DNA from: Alicyclobacillus sp. SP_1
Lineage (GTDB): Bacteria > Bacillota > Bacilli > Alicyclobacillales > Alicyclobacillaceae
Assembly: GCF_024706985.1 (NCBI RefSeq)
Contig: NZ_JAMCCX010000021.1
Location: forward strand, 1-47,951
DNA: 47,951 bases
Direction of reading: 5' to 3'
The first letter of the stretch is position 1; the number at the start of each line of letters is the position of its first letter. The translations under genes and the position numbers were made by a program. A model generated the notes under the pieces. That model was not told the origin of the DNA, made no database searches, and saw only the letters and a program-made list of their open reading frames with translations. Shown piece by piece: positions 7,135 to 15,584 of the stretch.

Positions 7135-7712
7135 CGACCAGAGTCCGGCTTAGATTCGCTACCAATCCTCCAGTACACGCCATTCTCCCGCAACATCAGC
7201 TTATTCCCGATAAATTCACGGCGGATGGTAGCGAAGTCGGGATGGTGGCGTTTGAGGGTCTCGTTGACCTCCGACTCCGGATAGCGCACATCCCACTCAA
7301 ACTTCTGTACAAGCCATTTCAATATCACCAGTCGCTTTTTCCGGCTCGCCGGAATCTCCTTGAGCTGCTCGCCGATGAGGAAATCGTTCAGCACTTTCTG
7401 TTCCCAGGCGTCACCCTCGGCGGTTGCCATCGCAGCCAACTTTTCCGGCTGGAGGAGGCGATTCAATCTACGAAGAGATTCGTTCTGAAACTTGTAAAAA
7501 TGAACATTCCCGTCAGCACGCATGCTGACCAGTCCCAACTCCCGAAGCCGACTTAAATGATGAGATACCGTAGGGGGTTTAAGGCCTGTATAAGCGGACA
7601 GTTCATCGACACTGGTTTCGTGTTGGGTCAGAATTCCAAGAATGCGGATCCGGCTCTCGTCTGCCAGTGCCTTAAGTAACTGTATAAGAACTTGACTGTC
7701 TTTATCGGTCAT
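7131..7712 (-). CDS. ArsR-family regulator with C-terminal DUF2087 domain
   Basis: Protein of 193 residues. Residues 8-75 form the ArsR winged helix (LLKALADESRIRILGIL, recognition helix PPTVSHHLSRLRELGLV, wing RADGNVHFYKF). The C-terminal part from about residue 107 (LNDFLIGEQLKEIPASRKKR to ENGVYWR) matches the DUF2087 domain often attached to ArsR proteins in Bacilli. No Cys metal site is present, so the signal is probably not a thiophilic metal. Its TGA stop overlaps the ATG of the downstream MFS gene, showing translational coupling to an exporter that is now broken. An inverted repeat at 7771-7788 upstream is the likely operator. The regulator itself looks intact. Confidence 0.85.
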   Translation of the reverse strand: MTDKDSQVLIQLLKALADESRIRILGILTQHETSVDELSAYTGLKPPTVSHHLSRLRELGLVSMRADGNVHFYKFQNESLRRLNRLLQPEKLAAMATAEGDAWEQKVLNDFLIGEQLKEIPASRKKRLVILKWLVQKFEWDVRYPESEVNETLKRHHPDFATIRREFIGNKLMLRENGVYWRIGSESKPDSGR

Positions 7713-7770
7713 GGACGATACCTCCGAGACGAATGTATGTTGATGATTACAAATATATATGAATGATGAA

Positions 7771-7788
7771 ATTCGATCAATGTCGAAT
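7771..7788. promoter_or_regulatory. Candidate operator of the ArsR-DUF2087 unit
   Basis: ATTCGA-N6-TCGAAT is a perfect 6-bp inverted repeat about 60 bases upstream of the regulator start, in an AT-rich promoter region. Size and spacing fit an ArsR-dimer site. Autoregulation is inferred. Confidence 0.5.
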
Positions 7789-7799
7789 GTCTATGTAAT

Positions 7800-8188
7800 G
7801 TCATACAGTATCGACAACGGAGCAGGGACGTAGCAAGCGAGGTGAACATCTTGGCGAGTACCACTTTCCCCATGGGTGGAGACGACAACCAGTGCGGTAA
7901 TGTGGCGGGGAAGCCTCACGGCACTTGATGGTGTCACAAAGAGGTCTAATCCCTGGCGTCGTCAAGAAAATCTCGTCAGCGAATTAGAAAATCATGAAAT
8001 TACAAAGAATTCCTTGGTACGTATAAGAGAATTGGCGACCTTAGAACCGGAAACAAGAGTGGATCCGATGACAGTGGAGAAGTAGTGGGTGATGTCGAAG
8101 TGAGCATCTCAACTAGGGGTCAAGCAAATACTTTCCGCCACCTGGGTGTATACTAACGGTAAATCTCACCAGAGAGGATGATTCAACC
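7800..8188. other. Intergenic stretch without a convincing gene
   Basis: About 390 bases between the ArsR unit and the yyaL-like gene. A plus-strand frame at 7876-8085 has no recognisable product or good ribosome binding site. TATACT at 8149-8154 could be a -10 element for the next gene, but no matching -35 was found. Confidence 0.4.
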
Positions 8189-10396
8189 GTGAACTCCAAC
8201 AACGGCGGCCACAAACACACCAACCGCCTCATCCACGAGAAATCACCATACTTACTCCAACATGCCCATAACCCGGTCGACTGGTACCCTTGGTGCGACG
8301 AAGCGTTCCGCATCGCTCGCAGGTTCAACCGGCCCATCCTTTTGTCCATAGGCTACTCGTAGCCCTGCGGGGCTACGAGTGGCAATATACGGTAATGGAG
8401 TAATATATGGACCTGTCACTGGTGTCATGTCATGGAGCGAGAATCTTTTGAAGATGAGGTAGTTGCGGAGCTTTTAAATGAGAGGTTTGTCGCCATCAAA
8501 GTCGACCGGGAGGAGCGTCCCGATGTCGATCACGTTTACATGACTGCTTGCCAAGCGCTTACGGGCGAAGGTGGATGGCCCTTGACCGTGCTGATGACGC
8601 CGGATCGCAAGCCATTTTTTGTTGGAACATACTTCCCCAAGACGGCTCGATACGGACGTCCGGGCTTCGTGGATATTTTGCAAAGAATGGGAAAGATGTG
8701 GGACGAGCAGCGGGAGCGGTTGTTGGAGAACGCAGATCGACTGGTGTCCGCCCTTTCGGAGCGAAGCGAGGGAGCCCGAGCGAGTGGTGGTGCATCGGTC
8801 GATCCGTTGATGTCCGAGCACATTCTGTCTTCTTCCGAATGGTCCGGCGGCGAGGTGGAGATAGGCTTGACAGACATGCGCTCGGCCTACGACGAACTTC
8901 GCGCGGAGTTTGATTCAGAGTTCGGGGGATTTGGATGGGAACCGAAGTTTCCCATGCCGCACAATCTGCTTTTCTTGCTTCGCTATGGTGTCTTGGCCCG
9001 GGAGCCGGAGGCAGTTTCTATGGTGGTTCGCACTCTGGATGGTATGCGGCAAGGTGGTTTGTTCGATCACGTTGGGTTTGGCTTCTCCCGCTATTCTGTG
9101 GACCGACGCTGGGAGATTCCCCACTTCGAGAAAATGCTCTACGATAATGCCTTGCTTGGACTGGCTTATGCCGAAGCCTTTCAGGTTACTGGGATGCCTC
9201 GATTCAAAAATGTGGCGGAAGACGTGTTGTCTTATGTGAAACGGGAGTTGACGTCTCCTGATGGAGCGTTTTATTGTGCGCAGGATGCGGATTCTGAAGG
9301 GGAAGAGGGAAAGTTTTATGCCTGGACGCCGGAGGAGATTTGCGCGGTTCTGGGGAACGAGGCTGGCAGTCGCGTCATGAGGCATTTTGGTGTCTCAAAA
9401 GGTGGTAACCTCGACGGACGTTCGATATTACATACGATTCGCCGCGCGGATTCCACAGATGGGAAAGAGTCTCTTTCCCCCGCAGCACCGATGCTTCTTG
9501 AGGAAGAGTGGGAAGCGTATCGCCAGAAGCTATTTGTGGCGCGAGAACGACGGATTCATCCGGCGTTGGATGACAAAATTTTGACAGCCTGGAACGCACT
9601 CATGATGGTCGCCTTGGCGACGTCCGGACGACTGTTTGAGCAGCAGGAGTACGTGAACCGTGCGGCGAGCGCAGATGCCTTTTTGTGGCGGCACATGCGG
9701 CGAGGCGATGGGCGCCTCTTGGCAAGGTACCGCGATGGAGAGGCAGCGCATCTCGGGTGCTTGCATGACTATTCGTTCTATGCTTGGGCTTTGATGGAAT
9801 TGTATGATGCCACGCTTCATGTCGACTATGTGGTGCGTGCAAACGCTTTGCTGGAGGAGATGCTGCATTTGTTTGCCGATCCGTTGGGAGGATTTTACCT
9901 GACGGCGAGCGATGCAGAGGCACTGTTTGTACGTCCGAAAGACACATCGGACGGCGCTCTTCCGTCCGGCTATAGTGTGGCGGTTGCGTGCCTCTTCAAA
10001 ATGGGCCGGATGACTGGCAACGATGCGCTCACCGAAGCGGCGCGCCGCGCGGTCCGAGTTGTGTTGCCAGAGATGCGGCAGTACCCGAGCGCGCACACGT
10101 TTCTTTTCTCTGCACTGTGCAGCGAAGTGTATCCGGGAACTGAATTGGTCGTGGTTGGGCCATCGGAGGATTCGCGTACGATAGAAATGCTTCGCATTTG
10201 GCAGCGGGCAGGCATACAAAATGGCACCCTTCTTCACTGGGACGCATCGCAACGACCCTCGATATTTGACCGTTTACCAGAGTATCCGATGGTCGACGGT
10301 CAACCTACAGCTTATCTCTGTCGGAATTTTGCTTGTCAGGCGCCAGTCACCGAACCGTCTCGTCTTGCCGCCGACGTCAAGAACTTGTTTCTTTAA
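8189..10396 (+). pseudogene. yyaL: YyaL-type thioredoxin-domain protein (DUF255), split by a 51-bp insertion
   Basis: Member of the YyaL/SPATA20 family: an N-terminal thioredoxin-like domain with a CxxC, followed by an (alpha/alpha)6 barrel like those of sugar epimerases and glycosidases; the cellular role is not settled. GTG 8189 follows AGAGAGG and reads [21 protein letters not shown] to PILLSIGYS, then hits TAG at 8360. The family sequence resumes exactly at 8411 with TCHWCHVMERESFED, in the same frame, and continues to 10396 with GGWPLTVLMTP, GTYFP, FEKMLYDNA and DDKILTAWNALM all intact. The 51 extra bases (8360-8410) carry TAG and TAA. Restart at ATG 8432 would give 654 residues lacking the CxxC (CHWC). 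Apart from the insertion the gene shows no decay, so the event is recent or somehow tolerated. Confidence 0.85.
8355..8410 (+). repeat. 51-bp insertion with an 11-bp hairpin inside yyaL
   Basis: The insertion occupies 8360-8410, between a TCG (Ser) and an ACC (Thr) codon. ACTCGTAGCCC (8355-8365) and GGGCTACGAGT (8370-8380) pair perfectly around a TGCG loop; the left arm includes five bases of the host gene. GGCTAC at 8351 and at 8371 form a direct repeat. An AT-rich tail with GGAG at 8397-8400 follows. No transposase or target duplication is visible. It may be a miniature palindromic element or the footprint of one. Confidence 0.75.
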
Positions 10397-10463
10397 CGTG
10401 GGCTTATTTCGGGCATTCTAAACAAGTGTTGTGACGTTGAACAGAGCCGGAATGGAAAGGGGC

Positions 10464-12104
10464 ATGGATGTGAATTCAGACAGGCAACAACAGCGAGCGA
10501 TGGAGAAATCCTACGAAGCCATTAGTCCATTCGAATTTAAGAACAAGTTGATAGAGTTGGCCAATGACGGGCAGGAAAAGAGTGCACATGCACTGCTGAA
10601 TGCGGGCCGTGGTAACCCCAATTGGATTGCCGCAACCCCCCGTGACGCATTCTTCCAGTTGGGACAGTTTGCCCTGATGGAGAGTCGGCGAGTCTGGAAG
10701 GAAGGGCACCTTGCTGGCAAGCCCAAGAAGGCTGGGATAGCAGAAAGAATGCATCAGTTTATGGCGGATCGGCCCGATGATTTAGGCATTTCATTCCTGA
10801 GACAAGTCGTCGCTTACGGAACAACCAAGCACGGCTGGAAGGAAGAAGATTGGGTGTTCGAGTTGGTCGACGGTATTGTTGGAGACAACTACCCCGTGCC
10901 CGACCGCATGTTGCACTTTGTGGAGACTGTGGTTCACGACTACTTGATGAAGGCCATGTGCCGCGGCAACGCTTCCTGTGGGTCGTTTCATCTGTTTGCG
11001 GTCGAAGGCGCAACGGCCGCCATGTGTTATATTTTTGATACGCTCCTGAAGAATCATCTCCTACATCGGGGTGACAAAGTGGCTATCATGGTTCCAATTT
11101 TTCCTCCGTATGTAGAAATCCCGCATCTTCGCGAATACGACTTCGAGGTTGTGGAGATTGTGGCTAGCGGTCGAGCTAGCGATGGGCAGCACACGTGGCA
11201 ATATCCGGATGAAGAGTTGGATAAATTGGCGGATCCCGCTGTCAAAGCCCTTTTTCTGGTCAACCCAAGTAACCCTCCTTCAGTTGCGTTGGCGAAGTCG
11301 TCGATGGACCGTCTGGTGCGGATTGTGCGAGAGTCGAATCCAGGCTTGATTGTGGTCTCGGATGATGTCTATGGGACATTTGTGGATGACTACGAGTCAC
11401 TTTTGGTGTATCTGCCGGAAAACACGATTGGCGTGTATTCGTTCTCGAAGTACTTTGGCGTGACCGGATGGCGACTTGGAGTTGTGGCGGTGCATCAGAA
11501 TAGCCGTCTTGATGAGGCGCTTCGAAATCTACCGCGAGACACGGTTCAAGAGTTGAATCAGCGGTATGCATCGCTGACTCAGCATCCGGAAGAGATGCTT
11601 TTTATCGACCGACTGGTGGCGGACAGCCGTCAAGTGGCGCTGAATCACACGGCTGGACTGTCTACGCCACAGCAGGTACAGATGGCACTTTTTGCAATCT
11701 TTGACTTGGTGGACGATGGTGGCTATCGACAACAGACGAAGGACATTTGCCGGCGCAGAATGCGACTTTTGTACGATGGGCTGGGATTGCCAGTGCCTAC
11801 GCTCGATCACGCAGCGAGCTATTATACAGAGTTTGATTTAGCAGACTGGGCGAGGAGCAAACACGGCGAGGATTTCACACGTTTTTTGCAAGAACATTAT
11901 GAGCCCGTGGACATTTTGTTCCGATTGGCGGAAAAATCATCCATCGTGCTGTTAAACGGGGGAGGGTTTCATGGACCTGCCTGGTCGATTCGTGTTTCGC
12001 TCGCCAACTTGGACGACGAGGCGTACACGCAGATAGGACATTACTTGCATGAAACTTTATTAGAGTATGTCTCTGAGTGGCAAGAACAGAAGGACAGAAA
12101 ATAG
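10464..12104 (+). CDS. Aspartate 4-decarboxylase (bifunctional aspartate aminotransferase type)
   Basis: PLP enzyme of fold type I that converts L-aspartate to L-alanine and CO2 (EC 4.1.1.12), with side transaminase activity. About 546 residues, normal for this family and much longer than ordinary aspartate aminotransferases. Diagnostic segments are LLNAGRGNPNWIA near the N-terminus, FLVNPSNPPSVA, the Asp of VVSDDVYGTF, and the PLP-binding Lys in YSFSKYFGVTGWRLG at about residue 328. The start is uncertain: ATG 10464 and GTG 10470 both follow AAAGGGG (10456-10462), and the frame is open back to GTG 10431. The aspartate:alanine exchanger AspT that often accompanies it is not next door. Decarboxylation consumes a proton, so a role in acid tolerance is plausible in an acidophile but is inference. 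Confidence 0.9.
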   Translation: MDVNSDRQQQRAMEKSYEAISPFEFKNKLIELANDGQEKSAHALLNAGRGNPNWIAATPRDAFFQLGQFALMESRRVWKEGHLAGKPKKAGIAERMHQFMADRPDDLGISFLRQVVAYGTTKHGWKEEDWVFELVDGIVGDNYPVPDRMLHFVETVVHDYLMKAMCRGNASCGSFHLFAVEGATAAMCYIFDTLLKNHLLHRGDKVAIMVPIFPPYVEIPHLREYDFEVVEIVASGRASDGQHTWQYPDEELDKLADPAVKALFLVNPSNPPSVALAKSSMDRLVRIVRESNPGLIVVSDDVYGTFVDDYESLLVYLPENTIGVYSFSKYFGVTGWRLGVVAVHQNSRLDEALRNLPRDTVQELNQRYASLTQHPEEMLFIDRLVADSRQVALNHTAGLSTPQQVQMALFAIFDLVDDGGYRQQTKDICRRRMRLLYDGLGLPVPTLDHAASYYTEFDLADWARSKHGEDFTRFLQEHYEPVDILFRLAEKSSIVLLNGGGFHGPAWSIRVSLANLDDEAYTQIGHYLHETLLEYVSEWQEQKDRK

Positions 12105-12218
12105 TCGTCGGGACGAGACGCAGAAGCATCGTGAAGGATGAGATTAACTGCAGAGAGGGCTCGGGCGCTATGGCGAGCAACGAGCCCTGTTCTAAAATTG
12201 ACCAGTATCTCTCGCGCT

Positions 12219-12533
12219 TTAGTCGGGCATAATCCAAACTATTTTTTGGATGCGTACGAAGAAAGTCGACTTGCCTTCCGGTTCTTGCAAGACAATATGG
12301 TCTGGTTTGACGGCGTTCAGTCGGCCACGAAGAGTGCCGTGACCCGTGTTGACCACAAGAACTTTTCCCATTACCGATTGCAACGTTTGGACGACGTATG
12401 GGTCGACCATGTAGCGAGGCGTGGACATTGGTGCTTGGTGGGTTGCCGCCTCCGTGTGCGCTCGAACGGGGACAAAATAGGGATTCTCCCATGGCTGTAG
12501 GTAATACGGAGATTCATTGGGTGGATACCCCAT
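12219..12533 (-). CDS. DUF2642 (YuzF-like) protein
   Basis: Protein of 104 residues. The C-terminal part (about residues 45-104) VVQTLQSVMGKVLVVNTG, GTLRGRLNAVKPDHIVLQE and FFVRIQKIVWIMPD matches the DUF2642 family of small spore-former proteins, an Sm-like beta barrel whose function is unknown. The N-terminus is Pro/Tyr-rich (MGYPPNESPYYLQPW), as in coat-associated proteins. The start is ATG 12533, preceded by AAGGAGG; longer frames upstream would translate a tandem repeat and are rejected. It diverges from the GIY-YIG gene, and the 13-bp repeat array at 12549-12613 lies between the two starts. Confidence 0.8.
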   Translation of the reverse strand: MGYPPNESPYYLQPWENPYFVPVRAHTEAATHQAPMSTPRYMVDPYVVQTLQSVMGKVLVVNTGHGTLRGRLNAVKPDHIVLQEPEGKSTFFVRIQKIVWIMPD

Positions 12534-12548
12534 GTCTGTTTCCTCCTT

Positions 12549-12613
12549 CATTGGGTGAGTGCATTGGGTGAGTGCATTGGGTGAGTGCATTGGGTGAGTG
12601 CATTGGGTGAGTG
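12549..12613. repeat. 13-bp tandem repeat, five copies
   Basis: CATTGGGTGAGTG is repeated exactly five times head to tail (12549, 12562, 12575, 12588, 12601). The unit is not a multiple of three. It fills the gap between two divergent starts, so copy number could alter promoter spacing. Such perfect arrays usually vary between strains. Confidence 0.95.
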
Positions 12614-12659
12614 CCCTATATTGTATGCGGATGCCCACCATGGGTATGGGCAGGAGCGG

Positions 12660-12944
12660 ATGGATGTGTATTGTGTCTATATGGTGCGTTGCCGCGATGG
12701 CTCACTTTATACAGGTTTCACGGCAGATTTGGAAGAGCGTATTCGGCAACACAATGAGAGCCCGCGCGGTGCAAAGTATACGCGCTCACGGCGACCGGTA
12801 GAGTTGGCTTATGCGGAAGTGCAAGCGACGAAAGTGGCGGCCATGGCGAGAGAACGCGCCATCAAACGTTTGTCGAAAGAAGAGAAGGAGCGGCTGGTCG
12901 CCTTGGCACTTCAGAAAAGGGTCGACGAGGTCGATGGCCGCTAG
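12660..12944 (+). CDS. GIY-YIG nuclease family protein
   Basis: Protein of 94 residues with the single-domain GIY-YIG fold (COG2827 type). The VYMVRC strand, the SLYTGFT strand (family Y-I-G position changed to Y-T-G, common in this group), catalytic Arg in DLEERIRQHN and Glu in the ARERAIKRLSKEEKERL helix are all present. These small proteins are predicted DNA endonucleases; cellular roles are unclear. The start ATG 12660 follows AGGAG closely (12652-12656); GTG 12666 is the alternative. It converges on the oligoendopeptidase gene with a hairpin between them. Confidence 0.85.
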   Translation: MDVYCVYMVRCRDGSLYTGFTADLEERIRQHNESPRGAKYTRSRRPVELAYAEVQATKVAAMARERAIKRLSKEEKERLVALALQKRVDEVDGR

Positions 12945-12970
12945 AGAGACCAAGATAACGCAAAGTAAGC

Positions 12971-13007
12971 GAACAGCCATCGCTCGTTTTGGAGCAGATG
13001 GCTGTTC
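12971..13007. terminator. Bidirectional hairpin between the GIY-YIG and pepF genes
   Basis: GAACAGCCATC-GCTC pairs with GAGC-A-GATGGCTGTTC around a GTTTTG loop: 15 bp with one bulged base. It lies between convergent genes 26 bases after the GIY-YIG stop. The T tract is weak on both strands. Confidence 0.7.
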
Positions 13008-13065
13008 TTCAAGTCGGAAGGGAGATAGTCTGCACCGAATGCGCCGACGCGCATTCGAGTTTAAC

Positions 13066-14841
13066 TTACTCCGCTAAGCGGACGAATTCCTCGGCGTCGT
13101 TGACGGCAAGTTGAACGGCCCGATTCCAGAAATCGGGTTGCGTCAGGTCGGCGCCGAGGTGTTTTGCAGCGAGATCTTCCACCCGCATCTGTCCTGTATC
13201 GCGTAGCAGTCCGACGTAGCGGTCCGCAAACGAGTCTCCTCCTGCTTGCGCCAAGGCGTAGATGCCGGTGCTGAAGAGATATCCGAAGGTATAGGGGAAG
13301 TTGTAAAACGGCGTACCCGTGATGTAAAAGTGTAGTTTTGAGGTCCAAAAGTGTGGATGGTAGGAGCCGAGAGCGTCCCCATAAGCTTCTCGCTGAGCCG
13401 CTACCATGAGTTCGTTCAAGCGCTCGGTACTGACGATGCCTCGTTTCCGTTCTTCGTAAAAGCGCGTTTCAAACAGGAATCGCGCGTGAATATTCATCAG
13501 CATACTGATACTGCGTCCGACTTTGTCTTCGATTAAGTTAAGACGCTCTTGCGGCGAATTGGCCGACTGGACGGAGGCGTCGGAAACAATCATTTCAGCG
13601 AACGTCGATGCGGTCTCCGCGACGTTCATTGCGTAATTGGTCAACAGTTGAGGAAGACCGCGCATGACGTGTTGATGGTAGGCATGCCCCAGTTCATGCG
13701 CGAGCGTGGCCACGTTTGACGCAGTGCCGGAGAAGGTCATGAAAATGCGCGTCTGTGCGCTCACCGGGAAACTGGTACAAAAGCCTCCCGGACGTTTTCC
13801 TGGACGGTCTTCGGCTTCAATCCAGCGCCGTTCGAAACATTGGTCTGCAAAGTCGGCCATTTGAGGGCTGAAACTCCGAAAATGATGAACAATGAATTCG
13901 CGCGCCTCTGCAAATGTGAATGATTTCTCACTGTTGCCAAGCGGCGCGTCCACATCTGGCCAATTCAAGCGAGGTACGCCGAGACGTTTCGCCTTCGCTT
14001 TTAGAACGCGTACGAAAGGCTCTTTGTGCTCTTCAATCACTTTCCACATGGTTTCCAGAGTTTCGTGACGCATGCGATTGATTTCGAGAGGTTCGCGTAG
14101 TACAGAGTCCCATTGGCGCTCCTTGTACAGCGCGAGGCGAAAGCCAGCCAAGTGGTTGATGGCAGGCTGGCAGAGGTCTGCTTCTTTCGCCCACGTCTCT
14201 TCCCACTTTGCAAAGAGTGCAGCGCGATCCGCTTGTGAGGCGGACCGGAGCCGATTGCTCGCTTGACCCATGGACAGGCGGTCCACTTTTCCGTCTTTCT
14301 CCACTTCCATGTGCATTCGGCCCACGATGGTGTCGTACAGTTCCCCCCACCCGTTGTAGCCGTCGACCGATAGTGACGCAACCAGGGCTTCCTGTTCTGC
14401 AGGAAGTTTGTCGGCGGCACGCTGACGGCGCTCCGTGATAGCGAACGCGACTTCAGCAATTCCTGGGTGGTTAAGAACATCAGCCATCTCTTGGTCGCTT
14501 AGGTGGAGCAAGATGGCATCGTACTGGGTGAGCGCAGCCTGAAAGGCGGCGCGCGATTGATTGAGATGACCTTGTAGCTGCCGGGCGGCAGTGTCATGAA
14601 CATTTTGCGCCGTCAGGCAGGAAATAAAAGCACCAGCTTCGCGAATACGGCTGGCGATATCTTGAAACTGATGTGTGGCCGTGACAAAGCCGTCGAGTTG
14701 AAATGCTTTTGCCTGCTCGCGAATGTGCTGATGGAAGGCCGCAACATCCTCGTCCAAGACGGTCAGAAAGGTGGTGAATTCGGCAGAGGCACTGCCTCCC
14801 TTGAAGATTACATCGAGATCCCACGTCATGTCCGTGCTCAT
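13066..14841 (-). CDS. pepF: Oligoendopeptidase F (peptidase family M3B)
   Basis: Zinc metallopeptidase of 591 residues that cleaves short peptides in the cytoplasm. The zinc motif is HELGH in ATLAHELGHAYHQH at about residue 380, and the third ligand Glu lies in NVAETASTFAEMIV about 25 residues on, the normal M3 arrangement. No signal peptide. The start ATG 14841 follows GAAGGAGG. Length and domain order are usual for the clade of Bacilli M3B enzymes. It is read divergently from msrA and appears to be a single-gene unit closed by the hairpin at 12971. Confidence 0.9.
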   Translation of the reverse strand: MSTDMTWDLDVIFKGGSASAEFTTFLTVLDEDVAAFHQHIREQAKAFQLDGFVTATHQFQDIASRIREAGAFISCLTAQNVHDTAARQLQGHLNQSRAAFQAALTQYDAILLHLSDQEMADVLNHPGIAEVAFAITERRQRAADKLPAEQEALVASLSVDGYNGWGELYDTIVGRMHMEVEKDGKVDRLSMGQASNRLRSASQADRAALFAKWEETWAKEADLCQPAINHLAGFRLALYKERQWDSVLREPLEINRMRHETLETMWKVIEEHKEPFVRVLKAKAKRLGVPRLNWPDVDAPLGNSEKSFTFAEAREFIVHHFRSFSPQMADFADQCFERRWIEAEDRPGKRPGGFCTSFPVSAQTRIFMTFSGTASNVATLAHELGHAYHQHVMRGLPQLLTNYAMNVAETASTFAEMIVSDASVQSANSPQERLNLIEDKVGRSISMLMNIHARFLFETRFYEERKRGIVSTERLNELMVAAQREAYGDALGSYHPHFWTSKLHFYITGTPFYNFPYTFGYLFSTGIYALAQAGGDSFADRYVGLLRDTGQMRVEDLAAKHLGADLTQPDFWNRAVQLAVNDAEEFVRLAE

Positions 14842-15001
14842 GGTCTAGTCTGCCTCCTTCTCTGCTGTCCATTATAGCGAATTGGCGAGGCACTTTCTGG
14901 GATGCGCGAGGGATTTGCCCATCCTGCCGCGAGGGTTGGAAGCTCAGATGGCACCGTCGTGATAAAATGAGGGAGGAAGGGAAGCAGCGGAGGTGTATGG
15001 A

Positions 15002-15556
15002 ATGGAGCAAGGAGATTCGGCACTCACTGAGAACCAACCGTCGTCGGAAGTCGCGACGTTTGCAGGGGGATGTTTTTGGTGCATGGTCAAACCGTTTGAG
15101 GAGTGGCCGGGAATTTTTTCGGTCACGTCTGGCTACACCGGTGGTCATGTCGTCAATCCAACGTATGAGCAGGTGTGTTCGGAGAGAACGGGTCACTATG
15201 AAGCGGTGCAAATTCGCTTTAATCCTAAAGAGTTTCCGTACTCTAAACTGTTGGAGGTGTATTGGCAACAGGTCGATCCGACCGATGCAGGGGGACAATT
15301 TTATGACCGTGGTCCGTCCTATCGCACGGCCATTTTCTATCATTCAGAAGAACAACGCTTGGCCGCAGAGCAATCGAAAGCGGAGTTGGCCGCGAGTGGC
15401 AGGTTTCATCGGCCGATTGTGACGGAAATTCTTCCGGCGGCCCCGTTTTATCCGGCGGAAGACTATCATCAGCAGTACCACCGCAAAAATCCTGGCCACT
15501 ATCAGAGGTATCGGCAGGCGTCGGGGCGCGACGCATTCATTGACAAACACTGGTAG
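15002..15556 (+). CDS. msrA: Peptide methionine (S)-S-oxide reductase MsrA
   Basis: Repairs oxidised methionine in proteins (EC 1.8.4.11). The catalytic motif GCFWC places the nucleophile at Cys24, and the family motifs [22 protein letters not shown] and HQQYHRKNP are all present; 184 residues, normal. No C-terminal resolving Cys pair is seen; Cys27 of GCFWC or the Cys in YEQVC may resolve the sulfenate. The ATG at 15002 lies 8 bases after GCGGAGG; the GTG at 14993 overlaps that site and is rejected. It is followed after 28 bases by an abc-F gene and probably shares a transcript with it and yaiI. Confidence 0.93.
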   Translation: MEQGDSALTENQPSSEVATFAGGCFWCMVKPFEEWPGIFSVTSGYTGGHVVNPTYEQVCSERTGHYEAVQIRFNPKEFPYSKLLEVYWQQVDPTDAGGQFYDRGPSYRTAIFYHSEEQRLAAEQSKAELAASGRFHRPIVTEILPAAPFYPAEDYHQQYHRKNPGHYQRYRQASGRDAFIDKHW

Positions 15557-15584
15557 TCGTCTCGCTTCGATGGGTAGGGTGAAC

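Noticed and set aside
7876-8085. Possible 69-residue protein
   Set aside because: No recognisable sequence and no good ribosome binding site.
8351-8432. Programmed ribosome bypass of the T4 gene 60 type in yyaL
   Set aside because: Hairpin and UAG fit, but no codon before the resume point matches the take-off codon UCG in the right frame, so it is reported only as a resemblance.
12534-12641. Longer start of the DUF2642 protein including the tandem repeat
   Set aside because: The repeat would give a His-Pro-Cys-Thr-type run and AAGGAGG lies just before ATG 12533.
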